Below are positions 11,248 to 23,592 of a stretch of DNA of 64,000 nt, in pieces. The stretch covers positions 2,468,501 through 2,532,500 of the forward strand of contig JAYKKI010000137.1 in NCBI GenBank assembly GCA_039881145.1, in the 5' to 3' direction. The stretch is from Druceiella hillmani. Lineage: Eukaryota; Arthropoda; Insecta; Lepidoptera; Hepialidae. The translations under genes were made by a program, and so were the position numbers. The notes under the pieces are model-generated. The model was not told where the DNA came from and made no database searches. It worked only from the letters and a program-made list of their open reading frames with translations. Numbering within the stretch: position 1 is the first letter of the stretch; each line of letters opens with the position of its first letter.

Positions 11248-13032
11248 AAGAAAACTTTTTTACATTTAATTAAACTTGTATTTCAAAGCTTTCTGAGAGA
11301 TTGAAAAGGAAATACTATAATTTCAAGCTTGAAGTTACTTTGGTACGATATCATTTCGTCAACATTCTAATTTTGAATGACACTAAATTTGTAAGTAACG
11401 CTTTAACTTTGGTACACGCTTTAATTATGAGTGTAAATTTTCTTTTAAAAAAACTTTTTGTCCCCTTCCACCACTGCATGTATTTCCCTTGTACTTATCC
11501 ATATAATATTGAAAGAAAGATCTGCGGTAACCTTTTTAATGGCATTTTGTTTTTCCTTAATTTCAGCAATTAGTCCAAAACTCATAAAACGAGTTTTGTA
11601 TCTGTATTATATCACAATTAATTTCAAACTGGTCAAATGAACCAAAGTATGCAATGGTTTATTGCAAATAAATGGTACCAAATCGTTTTAATGAAAAGAA
11701 GAACCATAATTCTCTGAATGTAAATGATGGAAATACCCTTAAAATTTTACTCTAAACAGAGCTCACTCCCTCTTTCCAAAGTTAGTCGCAAAAACAGGGA
11801 GATAAAAGCTACTAAGTTCTAGCGGAGATTTGCTACAGAAGTGTAAACGAACGAGTTAATATTTTGTATCTAGATTTATTGAATGTTATGTCTAACACCA
11901 CGTTGAAATTAAACATGGCGGAGATTTTTCTATATTAAAATAAAAATTCACATTAATTCCGTAGATTATATAATATAGCAAAACAATAAAGAAATAAGAA
12001 TTAACCACGACCATGTTTAATGTGTTTTTTTTTGTTAAGTTTCTTGAAAATCTGATAACTGACACATTATCGATAAAAATAATCTTTAATCCAGATTTTG
12101 TTTTCCACTTTATTTTTATGGGGTTTTCGTTTTATTTCATATTTCTTTGATTCTTCAGTACATTGAATTATAATAATAGTCCATATTATTATTTTAAAAC
12201 TTGGTTCTTCCTAGGTAAAAGTCTTAGTAACAGGTAGGTATTTTTCGCCATACACACTTTCATATTATAAACATTAAACAAATTGTTTTTTTAAAGTTAA
12301 CATTTCATTCCATAGACCAAAACAGTTTTTTTAGTATTTCAACACCTTAAAATATAGTAAATTTTCCAATTAATTCCATCTTTAAATTGCTATCGCGGGT
12401 AAAACACATCTCAATTAACTAGAAGACAAATGTATATAGTAATTGCTTATACGAAGTAATAAAAAACAACACAGCAGGATTCCAGGCCGAATGGAATATA
12501 TTAAGCGAATCTATGGTAATCGAGAAAAACGTTATCTTTATTTTTATCTAATAAGTTTCAAGTTTCTGAGCTTTTTCATTAAGCTCTCATCTGTCCTCTT
12601 TAACATATATGTACTAAACATTTCAAGGTTATTGCTTCTCAGGAAGTAACTTAAAATTGTGATGATCTGTGAATTTTATAACGAGTGAGTGTATTAGCTA
12701 TGTTGTTATTAAATTTCTAGAAAAGTTATTTAGGGAAGAGTTCTAAATTTGTGAGATTCTGTAATCATTCGTAAAAATTGTTATCTTTACGTATTCTAAA
12801 AGTTAGACTTCGACTAGAATTAAATGTGAAATACTTCGGAGAAGGGAAAGAGTGTTTCGCAATGCGACTCTAAATTTCATCAAGCACACCTAAACCAGAA
12901 AATCGAATTTTCAAACTCTGTCCATACATCAATTCTTATTTTTAAAATATCTTTTTCTAGAGATCTGTGCGATTGTCCCTTTATCTCCTTCTGTTTTGAA
13001 TATTATTTAACTTCAGCTCCGAGATCTACTAA
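11248..13032. other. AT-rich sequence, ORFs judged to be chance
   Basis: Plus-strand frames of 90 codons (11301-11573), 60 codons (11458-11640) and 68 codons (12443-12649) occur. None shows a recognisable motif, a signal peptide with a plausible start context, or a paralogue in unit 2. The 90-codon frame is rich in Phe, Leu and Asn, as expected from AT-rich DNA. No RNA gene was recognised. Confidence 0.45.
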
Positions 13033-13470
13033 CTCGAAAAACATTTACGGTATTTGCAGGGAAACTCCTTTTCACAAGAGGCCAAAATTCGTTCTATTAC
13101 CAGTGTAAAAAAACCTTGCATGTTTCGATTTGCGTTCCTTATCAGTAATTGTCGGTTCACTTGGAGCCCCTTTATAGAGATTTTCATTATCATTTTGACA
13201 ATTATATCAGGCTATATTGCCGCTTTAGTTGTACTTGGAGAAGGAATCGTCACTGGTCAACAATATTAAATTTTGCTCTTCAGGCACCCCCGGGATTCAT
13301 TTCAGAGATCGAATTACTATGAACTGAAACGACAGAATCCACAGCGACAGACAGTAATTTGCACTGCGTCTCCTCTAGGACGAAACTCTTGGCTTGACTT
13401 AAACAAATGTCATCATAATCCATTCTATGCATATCGATTCTCTAAGCAATGTGATCAGGTTTTTTGCTAA
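13033..13470 (+). pseudogene. Unidentified coding-like relic with a hydrophobic segment
   Basis: One plus-strand frame stays open for about 145 codons except for a single TAA at 13267-13269, in DNA visibly richer in G and C than its flanks. The first part (to 13266) has a basic, Ser-rich start, then a hydrophobic run IEIFIIILTIISGYIAALVV near residues 52-71, consistent with one membrane segment. The second part (13270-13467) is polar and Arg/Asn/Gln-rich and carries several Cys. Acceptor-like TATTTGCAG ends at 13059 and TTGCTCTTCAG at 13283, and CAG|GTTTTT at 13456-13464 is donor-like. It could therefore be one or two decayed exons or a transposon protein relic. A 53-codon minus-strand frame overlaps the second part. 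I do not recognise the family. Confidence 0.3.
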
Positions 13471-14394
13471 AATTTTACTTTACCTTATATAAAAATGAGA
13501 TGTGAATGTAATTTTTTTTTTCTTGTTATTTAAATTGGCTTATATCACCTAAAATAATGAACAAAAAATTTGCCCATAATGAAAATTTTCACGGAAATAA
13601 AATTCAGGAGAACTAATGAGTAAACATGTGTATATGTCATTTAACGTAAATTTAGAATGAATTTAGATTCAAAGATGTGTCATAAAATGGCCTGAAATAA
13701 TAACAAATATTTTATTGGAAAAACCTACAGTTAATTTTTGTTTATAAATATATGCGTATAGTATGGTAGATGGATAATTTAATAAATAGCGAAATCAATA
13801 TTTTTAGTCGCCTATCCAGCTGATCGTAAAACGATTTTTCTTTTGCTATTGATCGAAAAATTAATACCTTCATATTAAATAATGTTTATATCAATCAGCA
13901 AGAAATAAATTATTAAAAAATGTTTACACTAAGATTAAACCTAATGAACTCTTATGAGAGAAGTAGGTCACAACTTTCGACAATATTTTTAGCAACGTGA
14001 CTATGACAACAAAACTAAAAAATAATTCTACTCACTGATCTATTGGTGCTTACCTTTACCTTCAGGACGATATTTCCAATACTGATTAATATAGATGTTC
14101 AATTAAATCGAATAAATGATCGATTTGATTGGGCATCTGCATAAAATTGTTGTTATGTGAACAAACCCTTTTAAAAGGTAATGTTTTTTAGTATTATATT
14201 TTATAACGTGTCATAATACGTTGGCTAAAAATGTTTTTCAGAATTCGGAATTGGATAAGATATTATGAATAATTATTAAAATATTACGTAAAATAAACAA
14301 ATACTTGTTTTGACTTATATTTACATTACAAGAACAAAATAAGGAAATATTTTAGCTTTTTAAAGTTTACTTAAACTTTTGTTCGTCATACTTT
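13471..14394. other. AT-rich sequence, nothing recognised
   Basis: No frame, RNA or repeat was recognised in this stretch. Confidence 0.4.
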
Positions 14395-15090
14395 AACATT
14401 TGAGACTTTCGTTCCTCAAAAAGAAAAACGATATCTTTATGAGTTCATTTATGTGCCATCCGACTATCTCTCATAGCAATTTTTCTCAGAAACTGCTTAA
14501 CGCAGATATATGAAATCTCAGAAACTGCTTAACGCAGACACATGAAAAAAAACAGTAATAATACTTGTTAACTTGCAAATATCTCAATAGCTAACACTCA
14601 AAAATATTGATATTTAAAAAATATTGGTGGGTTGAGGAGAGAGTGGCAAATTAAGCAGTCGACAAAAACACTTTCAATACCGTTTATAGCGTTGGATAAT
14701 GGGTAAAGAGGTTAATTACGTTTTAAACATATTTTTTTTTCAGAATGTTATCATATGTCTTCAAAGGTAAATTGAAAAAAAAAGAAAAAATATTTTCCTC
14801 CTTTATATCAGAAACTACTAAACCTAAAATTATGAGAGGATGGGATTTTCACAATTCTGCGTAGGAAAATTATAGCTATAATTGTATATGTAATAATTTT
14901 TGTAGTATGCACCATGCTTTTACGCCTCTGGAAGACATAGTAGGCAATATATTTTAAAAGTTTATATTAGAAAATAATTTAATATAAATACTGTGTACAC
15001 TTAAATGTTTATAAGAGTCTAAATGTGTACGGGGCTTGCGTAGTTTGAGTTTTTAACCTGATTTTGATAATTTTCTGAGGTAATTTTGTA
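14395..15090 (+). repeat. Interspersed repeat related to 56630-57300
   Basis: The stretch starts GTTCCTCAAAAAGAAAAACG, followed by CCATCCGACTATCTCTC and TTTTTCTCAGAAACTGCTTAACG. The later part (14810-15060) matches 56990-57240: ACCTAAAATTAT, AGTAGGCAATATATTT and AAATGTGTACGGGGCT-like words occur in the same order. The last part also matches 40350-40400 in duplication unit 2. Inside it a 32-bp unit is tandemly doubled (14485-14516 and 14517-14546). Confidence 0.65.
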
Positions 15091-16127
15091 TCTATATAAT
15101 TCAGTTAAAATCAAGTTAATAAAAATTTATTCAAACATTTCTTGGGGAAAATATGTTACAAAGTCTTAGCATATGCAAATAAGCGCACGAAGTTTTAATC
15201 TATCCTTTAAATTTGTCAGGCAATATCACCTGTATATTTATTACTTAGTTCTAAAGCATATGAAAAAACTTATTTATATTGTTAATTTTGTCTCCCAAAA
15301 AAAGAATCAAAGCACATTACACATACAAAAATACTCAATTTAGAACATATTTAAGATTAATCCATTTTGTTAGCATTGTATTACAATTTCTCAAATAACT
15401 CCCAGTCATAACGTAACACAAAGATAAATACACTCAGCATAAAAGCTCTTATAAAACCTTGCTACCTCCCCTCAACTTTGTACAAACGAAGGTAGTCGGG
15501 GAAAATATTTTTCCACCCCGATAACCGGGTCAATAAATAGCGTTACCCACCGCATACCGGAAGAAGGTTCTTCTATACCGATTATATTTCTTTATAAAGT
15601 ATTGAATATGGGATTATGTATTTGAACTTTATAGGTTCCTATTCTTTCTTCAGAGGTTTACTCACATTAATTTATGGAAATATTTGACTAAACTTTGATA
15701 AAAATATGAATATATATTTGTTGTATTTAACATTTAGAACGAGCGTATTTTTTATTAGGTAAAAATTCATTCTTATTTAATATTTAAAAAATAAGCCAAA
15801 ATATTAGGAATATTAAAAAGTCACGAAAAGTAAACAAAAAGGCAAAGGTAATTTTTTGAGATAAAGTGGCCAATTTTTTAACAATAAAGCCATTAGATGG
15901 AAGAAATGCTTTCGAAATAATTAACCTGATTTCGAAATGATTCTTAATTTACCTAAATATTAGTTACCGAAGAAATAAATAACAAGGACACAGAAGCAAA
16001 AACAAAAACGTAAGTAACTATACGAATGTTTCAGAAACTACTCGAATATATGAAATGGCTTGTCTTATGGCGTTTGAACTTCTTTTCAGCCAGCAACTAA
16101 GTTACAGCGAGTAAAAAGAAATAAAAT
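15091..16127. other. AT-rich sequence, nothing recognised
   Basis: This is ordinary AT-rich DNA. A slightly GC-richer patch at 15465-15560 contains CCACCCCGATAACCGGGT and similar words but shows no gene or RNA signature. Confidence 0.4.
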
Positions 16128-16660
16128 ATGGAACTTTCACAAATAGAAATTAGAGTTTTCCGGTTTCACGAATTCCCTTCAGGGCGAAATATTGCAAAGC
16201 TACATAGAAATATATGATAGAGATGTGTTCTTCCATAGTACAGACTATTGTTGGTTCCTCAGATGTAAAGAAGGTAATTTTGGTCTTATTGATGATCCTC
16301 AGTCAGAGTGAACTCTTCCACTAAACTTCGAAAATCTTAAAAACTTAAAATAGGTTATTGAAATAGATACTAGTTTGTCATGTTGTCTGGTAGAGTCATT
16401 TTCATGCTCCGACACTACTACAGAAAAAGAAATTCACACTTTGGAGAAGAAATTAAAATATTTTAACGGTCACATTAACTTTTAATATCTGGAGAAAGGC
16501 GATGCAAGAATAGAGTTATGGTGTTCCAGTCATTATTGAGCAGAGCATTTAATTACAGGAGTATATTATTATTATTCGGACCCCTTTCTCTTCGACTATC
16601 ATCTGTTTTACTCACTGTAGAGTTATTTATGCGTTAAAAAAATTAAAGACGCAGACAATT
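16128..16660 (+). pseudogene. Mariner transposase relic, N-terminal half
   Basis: An ATG at 16128 begins a frame reading MELSQIEIRVFRFHEF and then GRNIAKLHRN, which matches the N-terminal helix-turn-helix region of mariner transposases. After stops and a frameshift near 16220 the text continues as CWFLRCKEGNFGLIDDP, the degenerate form of the mariner W-F--F--G-F-L-D-PRSGRP motif. TLPLNFENLKNL and TTTEKEIHTLEKKLK follow. Near 16585-16640 RTPFSSTIICFTHCRVIYA lines up with the family's first catalytic Asp region (T-DEKWI-Y), where Asp is now His. Several stops and shifts make it non-functional. The C-terminal half is not convincingly seen. An open minus-strand frame at 16886-17095 is unrelated. 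Terminal inverted repeats were not found. Confidence 0.75.
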
Positions 16661-17269
16661 TTAAGGTGGAACTTGCCACTTTAAAATCAAACAATTCGTC
16701 ATGGTAGCAAGTTTTTCTTTGCTTACGTCATGGTAACAAACAATATATAACTGAGGTAATTTAAGATTGAAATCAATCTTATTTGAATATAAGAAATAAG
16801 ATTTATATTTCAAATAAAAAAATATGCAAACTAAATAAGTTTGTGAGCTGACATGGCGAGTTGCAGATATATTTGTAGTTAATTTTTAATGGTAATTACG
16901 CAATTTAACCATCTGAAAGGAATTATATAACATACAATTTTTATTATAACTGCAAAAGAGAAAACCTGAGTGGAATTGTTGGGAATATAATTTGTCCATA
17001 TTCATTGTCAAAAAGCAGATTGCCAATATACATCGAGAGAATGCTAAAGTTATGCAAAAGGTCTTAAGAGACAGGAAGTGTAAAGCTATGAGCATTCATA
17101 AATTTCCTAAACAAAATTTAATGAAAATAGCGACGTTATCTTATCGCTAAGGGAATTTTATAAATATAAAAAAATTCACTATCATTATGGTGTTGTTGAA
17201 TTAATTTCTTTTAACCAAATGTATTTTATTTCTACTAGTCATTTTGCCTCCTCTTTGCTTACGAATTTG
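16661..17269. other. Sequence downstream of the mariner relic
   Basis: GTCATGGTA[A/G]CAA occurs twice (16698 and 16728). A plus-strand frame of about 66 codons at 16950-17149 is Lys/Arg-rich and without a known motif. It could be decayed transposon sequence. No more can be supported. Confidence 0.35.
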
Positions 17270-17880
17270 TCGTATATACTAAGTTTTGAAATTTTTTGCT
17301 GTAAACTTAGCCAGATGGCAAACTTGTAGCTTCAGAAACTATTTCTGACAGTCAATTTTAATGTAATCAAAGAAGAATAAAAACAATTATATTTGTTATT
17401 AATCATCTCCTTACTGTTATTCGAAAATACCTTCCCTTCCTTTCTTACCTATATTTTCATTTCATTTCGATAAATATGACAAGGGTGATTAGTTTATTTT
17501 TATAGCCATATACCGCTCCAAGTGAGTGTATTGCATATTATATACTTACACGTTTCATAATATAATTTATGATACGTTAAAATATTATGATTACAACAGA
17601 AAACTGTAATTAATATTTGTCAACGAAACAAACAAAGAAGAGTTCCGTCATTTCGCAGATGCGACAATTCGATTAGATGTTTAGTGTGAATTACCCTTTA
17701 GAAATATATATTTGGGCTTTTTTTATTAAAAGAATTTAATCATATTTTCTCTTATTTTTTATGATTCCTGATTTATATTCTTAAATTATAATTTGTTACG
17801 ATAACATTTCACAGTGCCAAAGGTAATATTTCTTACCTGATGTGAAGAAAAAAAATACCAAACAGATGCTGTAAAAATGG
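17270..17880. repeat. Segmental duplication, unit 1, weak block E
   Basis: GTAAACTTAGCCAGATGG through TTCAGAAACTATTTCTGAC at 17300-17350 aligns loosely with 44811-44870. The remainder shows no clear match and no gene. Confidence 0.4.
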
Positions 17881-17884
17881 TCAC

Positions 17885-18035
17885 ATGTTAAGTAGATTGA
17901 TCACAAAGTATACGGCCTTTGGTGTCGCAGCTCACTTAGAGGACCCGAGTTCGATTCCCGGCCGCTCATCGAGCGGGGCTGGATGAGGGTTTGGTTGGCT
18001 GAAAGAGGTCGCTCTCAATTGTCAGAATTAACAAA
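17885..18035 (+). mobile_element. tRNA-derived SINE, degraded copy
   Basis: The pol III box B GAGTTCGATTCCC at about 17947 lies in a GC-rich core that includes a CCGCTCATCGAGCGG hairpin and GGGCTGGATGAGGG. It shares TTGATCACAA, TACGGCCTTTG, TTCGATTCCCG and GGTTGGCTG with the copy at 45338. The box A region is degraded to CATGTTAAGTAGAT. It is a non-coding retroposon. The gap to unit 2's SINE does not fit the duplication offset exactly, so independent insertion cannot be excluded. Confidence 0.75.
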
Positions 18036-18539
18036 GTAATACGGCTTAAAAGTATTTTTGTTAATAATCTGCGACTCATTTATAATTAATAATTTGCGAT
18101 TTAAATATGGAATATAGTTTAACATTTTATATAGTACAGTTATTATAGATAATAAAACAAATTATCTTAATGGAAAATTGATAGAATTAGAAGAAATTTT
18201 GCATTATATAGCTGTTTTCAGGTTTGAAAGTTTATAATTAAAAAGAACCTAATATTTTAATTTCTTATTCCGGGTTCCGTTTACCTTAATTTTTCATATT
18301 TTCAAATTTATTGAACAATTAAATAATTTTAAAAATGGGAGTAAAATATAATTTTTTTTAATTAGACTCATAATTTAACAAAATATATTTTTTAAATTTA
18401 AATAAACGAAATTACAATATAGAAATGAATTTAAGAAATAATAAAAAAAAAGGTAAAAATATTTATGGGAAATTGCTTATTTAGCCACTTTATTGACAGA
18501 TAGCGATTAAAAATTATTGTAACAATTTTGTTTACAAGT
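18036..18539. other. Very AT-rich sequence, nothing recognised
   Basis: Homopolymer-rich AT sequence without frames or motifs. Confidence 0.4.
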
Positions 18540-19609
18540 AAGAAATAGAGTACATATGTTCAATATTTTACAAGCTATCTAAACATGTAATCAAACGGGA
18601 AGGAGGTTATGTCTGTGCGCGCATTACCCAAAAACTAGTGGACAAATTTTAGTAAAACTTTACCATTTTATATGTCGGATATTTTCAATTACAGCAATAA
18701 AAACATCATGAGTGCTATGGAACCCTATCACCTCCTACTTAATTAAGAAGGACTTAAGTTTATTTTATTTTGTTCTTAATGTATTTTAAACTTATACCCA
18801 TTCATCACACTTTGGATATTTTATTATAGACATTCAGGAGAAGAAAGTTTCAACATATGAAAATTGTAAAATTCCACGATACCTTTTGCCCGAAAAGCGT
18901 TAATGCGATTTTAAAAATAAATAAATTTTGAAATAAATAAATCCAACTTTACCTTTTCATATTCGAAATATTTTATTTTGCGTAAAACAATTTTTACGCC
19001 CGTTAACATGGGTCATCATAATAATTTTCAGTGCATAAATGCTTTCCTACCTGAAAGTAAACCACCCACTTTAGGGCGATAAGTATTCAACCCACATCTG
19101 AGGCGGAACCAAAATGGTAAACCGAACGAAATTGGAATACGGATGTTGTGTACATTAAATAGTTCCTTTCCTCACCATTTCACGTCATTTTTTAGCATAT
19201 AGTAGAATTTTATTACCTATCTTTTCTTGAATATCACTTAAACTTAACACACATTTATATTCATGTTATTTATTTAAGGGCAACTTACGTTACCTTTGAG
19301 TTCATTAATTCATAATATTTATTATGCAATCATCACTAAATAATAGGTCACCATTGTATAGCAAAAAAAAACATGATAAAAGCACAAAGTTTAACAAAGG
19401 CATAATTAAGAAATATAACCAGCTTTGAATATTTTCTTACTTTTTACGCATATCACATTACGTACATCATATTCTAACAGAAACAATTCACGTGATCTGT
19501 ACGACGGTAAGTATGCTTAAATATTAATTAGTCCTTGAAGAACTTATCGCGAAGAGTTTTTTACACGCTAGTCTATATGTATTTGTCTATGACCAAAATT
19601 AATATCGGA

Positions 19610-19672
19610 ATTACAACAGTTAAAATACCTTTATGTAATTACAACAATTACAACAGTTAAAATAATTTTATG
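19610..19672. repeat. Short imperfect tandem repeat
   Basis: ATTACAACAGTTAAAATA occurs twice, about 38 bp apart. Confidence 0.7.
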
Positions 19673-20049
19673 CAAAGATATATCTAAATTGCTGTACTTT
19701 CCGTTTTATTAGATTTAATAGTTATATGAAAAAAGAATAAATGAAAATAAAATACGAGTATAACTGCTTATTTTTGGCGTAATGTAATCTAGGGTGTGTT
19801 GATATATGCGTGTTATTGTTACGTGATCGACAATGTCAACGTCAAGACTCAATCCCCATTAAATTTTAGATTGAAATGCATTATTTTTCTAAAGACGGTT
19901 CAAGTCATATCTTCTGTTATCAAACAATAAACTTCTAAATTATCAAACAATAACAGCGTTTCTATAAGCGGCACTGATCGCGATTTTTCTAAATAATGTG
20001 AAAAATATGACCTAGCTACATTTACTTTCTAGCGAAATGCTAATGTGAC

Positions 20050-20127
20050 TATACACAAATATACACACGCACGCGCACATACACACACGTATGTGTGAAT
20101 GTGTGCGTGTGTGTGTGTGTATATATC
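20050..20127. repeat. Palindromic CA/TG microsatellite
   Basis: An imperfect (CA)n tract on the left is mirrored by a (TG)n tract on the right around CACACGTATGTGTG, so the region can fold into a cruciform or hairpin. Confidence 0.9.
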
Positions 20128-20400
20128 CAAGTTATATGCTTTTTTAGTCTATTAATTTAGTTTTCTATTAATGGTACCCTTATTCGTTATTCAATTTATT
20201 CCGAAAAAAATTAGTGGAAAAATACTATTGAGCTTATAAAATACTAATAATGAAGGAAATACACATCTGTTTTACATAGTTATAAAATAAATCGTTTTCT
20301 TTATATTTTAAACAACAATTATTTTTTCTATTTTTTTCTTATTTAAAAAGAAACAAGTCACTTTTTCTAATATTTTTGAAATAATTTCGCTATAACATTT

Positions 20401-20451
20401 GTATTTAAAAGACATTATTATCACGTAGTGATAATAATGTCTTTTAAATAC
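20401..20451. repeat. Perfect inverted repeat, 24-bp arms
   Basis: Arms 20401-20424 and 20428-20451 are exact reverse complements around a GTA spacer. A degenerate echo, GTATTATCACATAGTGATG, follows at 20466-20484. It lies inside duplication block F, but the unit 2 counterpart has no such hairpin. Confidence 0.9.
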
Positions 20452-20780
20452 TTTTTAATACAGCCGTATTATCACATAGTGATGTCATTCGTATAATCCT
20501 TCTGCATTTCACGATATTGGTGAATTTATTTAAAAAAAATTGTTAACCATAACTAACATCAATCATTTTGAAAAAAGAAACAAATCCTCACAAAAAGGGG
20601 TACATAGTCTATGTATTAAAACCGACATATTTCTTTGACTCCAAAATAATATATTAGAAATGTTAAATTTTGTTGAGACAAATTAAATGAAAATGCTGAA
20701 GGTGTTTTTAATGTTTCCCCTTTTGTCTGTCAAATATAACTGACTGGATTTTAATTACTCTTAACTTAATTAAATACTAG

Positions 20781-23592
20781 ATACTTTCATTTGCATTATT
20801 TTTTACATATTTTTACATATTTTTTGGGGCAAAACGCGGGAGTCCACGTGCCCGTTATCTCGCATAATGTATGGTAGCGTGATAGTTAAAGATTATGATT
20901 TAGAAAGTACGTTAAAAAATGAAACCATCCTTTGACGCTCGAATAAATATAATTTGTTAACACAACCATATTGAAATAATATTCTAGTTTATTCATAAAA
21001 TTTTACACTAAAAATGTATAACTGAAGTATTAATTGATTAAACGTGTATTGACAAGTTTAATTGAACTTACAAGTGAGGGTTGACTAATAGCCAATTAAA
21101 TTCGCTCCGCATATTTCTGGAAGTCAGCATAATTTTTTGTACAAGAGAGGTTGCAATTATTCATATTTTGTGATGCAATATTGGTATGAATATTTTGTGA
21201 TAAAATCTTATATTGATTTTGAAGCTTAGATATTAAAGCAAATTGGATCATTTAAATATTTAATTTTCCTTAATACCATTTATGAATGGTCACATAAATT
21301 TTAGAGAAAAAAAACTGCATTATAAAATTAATTATTCGGTTAATAAAACTCTTTTTCAAACAAAATCATAAATAATTTCCAAACCTGGTTTGATCTGTAA
21401 TCAAGCTATTAGGTATTCCAGCTGGATGGATGTCTTTTTAAAATTAGTAAATAATTCCCAAATAATATAGAAAATATTAATATTAAATTAGACTTTAATT
21501 TAAATAGCGCATTAAATATAAAAATAAGTACAATAAAAAAATTATACGTTAATGGTAAAAATAATGAAGATTTACTCGTATACCGCAGTAATTGAATAAC
21601 ATAGATAACATTTTGAATTATTTTATTTCCCATTTAAAGAAATTTTTATTTCCCATTTATCCATTGAAAATATACTTCATGGGAATTTATGTAAAATGTG
21701 ACTTGCAAATTTCCTTTCTTAGCCAAAAACGTTTAACCGTAAACATATTTTTATGGCTATTTGGCATTATATCAAATAGACCAAAAAAGTGATGTCAAAC
21801 ATTATTACATAAATATAAATTTTCTTCGGTTAATAAATAATAAAAAAATATAAAGAGTACTTATGAGCAATTTTATTGTAACCTCAAATTTAGATATAAC
21901 TGCCACCCAGATCAAAACTATATTCCATCAAAAAATTGGAAAATTTTGAGTTGACTTTAAATTAACGTTTTCAGTAATATTGATATCAATATTAAGACAA
22001 TTTTTCTTACGCGGTCACATGTTTTAGGAATCGTACCTTTATTACAAGAAAACCGACGCCCCGCAACCTCTTTCTATATTTTAATTACAATGCATCAGAA
22101 TTTTTATCAAATTGCTTAAAATGAAATTTTACTAATTTCAATTTATACTTTATCGTTCTTCTTTTACTATATGAAGTTATTTTGTATCTAATAAGCTTTA
22201 AGATCATCGATTCCAGTCAGAGGTTTTTAACACCATTAAAAGGTTTTTAAATATCAAAGATATTTGGACGCGATAATTAAAGACGAGTTGCCTATTTTAT
22301 TCGGTATCGATATTTGTTAACGTAGTATCATTGCTTTCAATTTTTACGGAGAAATTCAGATGCATTTGCCTTCTTCGGCCTAGTTTTATGTAATAGTTAG
22401 GGTAGCACAATTGAAATTGTCACAGATAAATTATTGGACATTTTTATAATAATATATGTCTACATCTCGTTTTTGTAGGTGGACCTTTATGATTGGAAAA
22501 TAATTTAGAATATTGAAACCGTCGGCTATTAATATTAAGAGTAGACCATGGCTGTTAAATAAAATAGACTCATATGTTGTTTTTAATGTATTTTTTCAAT
22601 ATTAATAGGAAAATTAGTAAAAATTTGTGTTTAAAAAAGATGACAGTTGACAAGAATATGTACGTTATTTATTTTAATATTACAATTTGTGGGTAATTCC
22701 GTCAAGCTTAATTTTGAATGACTAAGAATGAATATACAATAGCATTTTATTAAAATATATTACTTTTATTTTGATTGCTCTAGTAGGTTTTATTCATTAA
22801 TTTATATAATCTCGGGTAATTTGTATATTTATTGGTAATTTTTATCTGTGTCAAAATGTTTAACTGACGAGCGAAATTCATAAAAAAAGTTTTTTGGCAG
22901 GAAAGCTCCTTCCCCATATTTCTTGATTAATTTGGGATATATACGATTTAGCGTGACTTAATAATACATCAAATATTGACTTTTTATGTAAAATTATTTC
23001 TGGGAGAGTATTGACGTAATTATTCAGATTACCCTTTTGAGAAGAAGAAAGTAACAAAATAACGTTTTACAACAATTTCTTTTTTCAAAAACTTGTCTAC
23101 ATCGATTCGAACGCGGAGCGATGTTGCTTGGAGTTCTTACAGAGAAGGAATCTTTATTTATCGTTTTCGATTAAAGTTTAGTTATTTGCACGTACACAGT
23201 AAGAAACTGGGTGCGAAGTCTTTAACATTTATGTTATATTACGCACATTTATTGTACATTACATTATTCCGTTGTAGTTTATGCATATACATTATTCCGT
23301 TGTAGTCTTTGTCATTACGCTTGTAAACTCAAATATTTTAATTTAAGTTTAAATAAATACAAACAAATTTTAAAATCTAAAAACTGAAGTAGCGATAACA
23401 ATCTCAAACCAAAAATTAATATATTGCTCCTCATTTTTAACATGATGTTTCACAAACGGAATTTAAATGAATAAATATAAATGGAATTGCTATTTTATTT
23501 TAGATTTATCTAATAATACCACATTCAATGGAAATTTCGTCTCGCATTTTACATGTATGGGGGGGTACTTTTAAGAATTAGTGTTAGTATTG
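20781..23592. other. AT-rich unit 1-specific stretch
   Basis: Colinearity with unit 2 is lost here. Frames at 21409-21633 (minus, 74 codons), 21592-21792 (plus, 66 codons) and 23093-23305 (plus, 70 codons) show no motif and look like chance. ACATTATTCCGTTGTAGT is repeated at 23261 and 23289. Confidence 0.45.

Larger units (their letters stand above)
18540..20780. repeat. Segmental duplication, unit 1, best-conserved block F
   Basis: The block matches 48480-50110. It holds the clearest paired sequences of the window: TTATGTCTGTGCGCGCA (18606) with TTATGTTTGTGCGCGCA (48517), CCACCCACTTTAGGGCGATAAGTA with its near-identical partner at 49035, TAAGCGGCACTGATC (19966 and 49721), and AACTGACTGGATTTTAAT (20739 and 50077). 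Conservation above the surrounding level could mark regulatory or non-coding RNA sequence, though no coding frame follows it. Confidence 0.8.

Noticed and set aside
14485..14546. Possible satellite array from a 32-bp unit
   Set aside because: Only two copies are present, inside a larger interspersed repeat.
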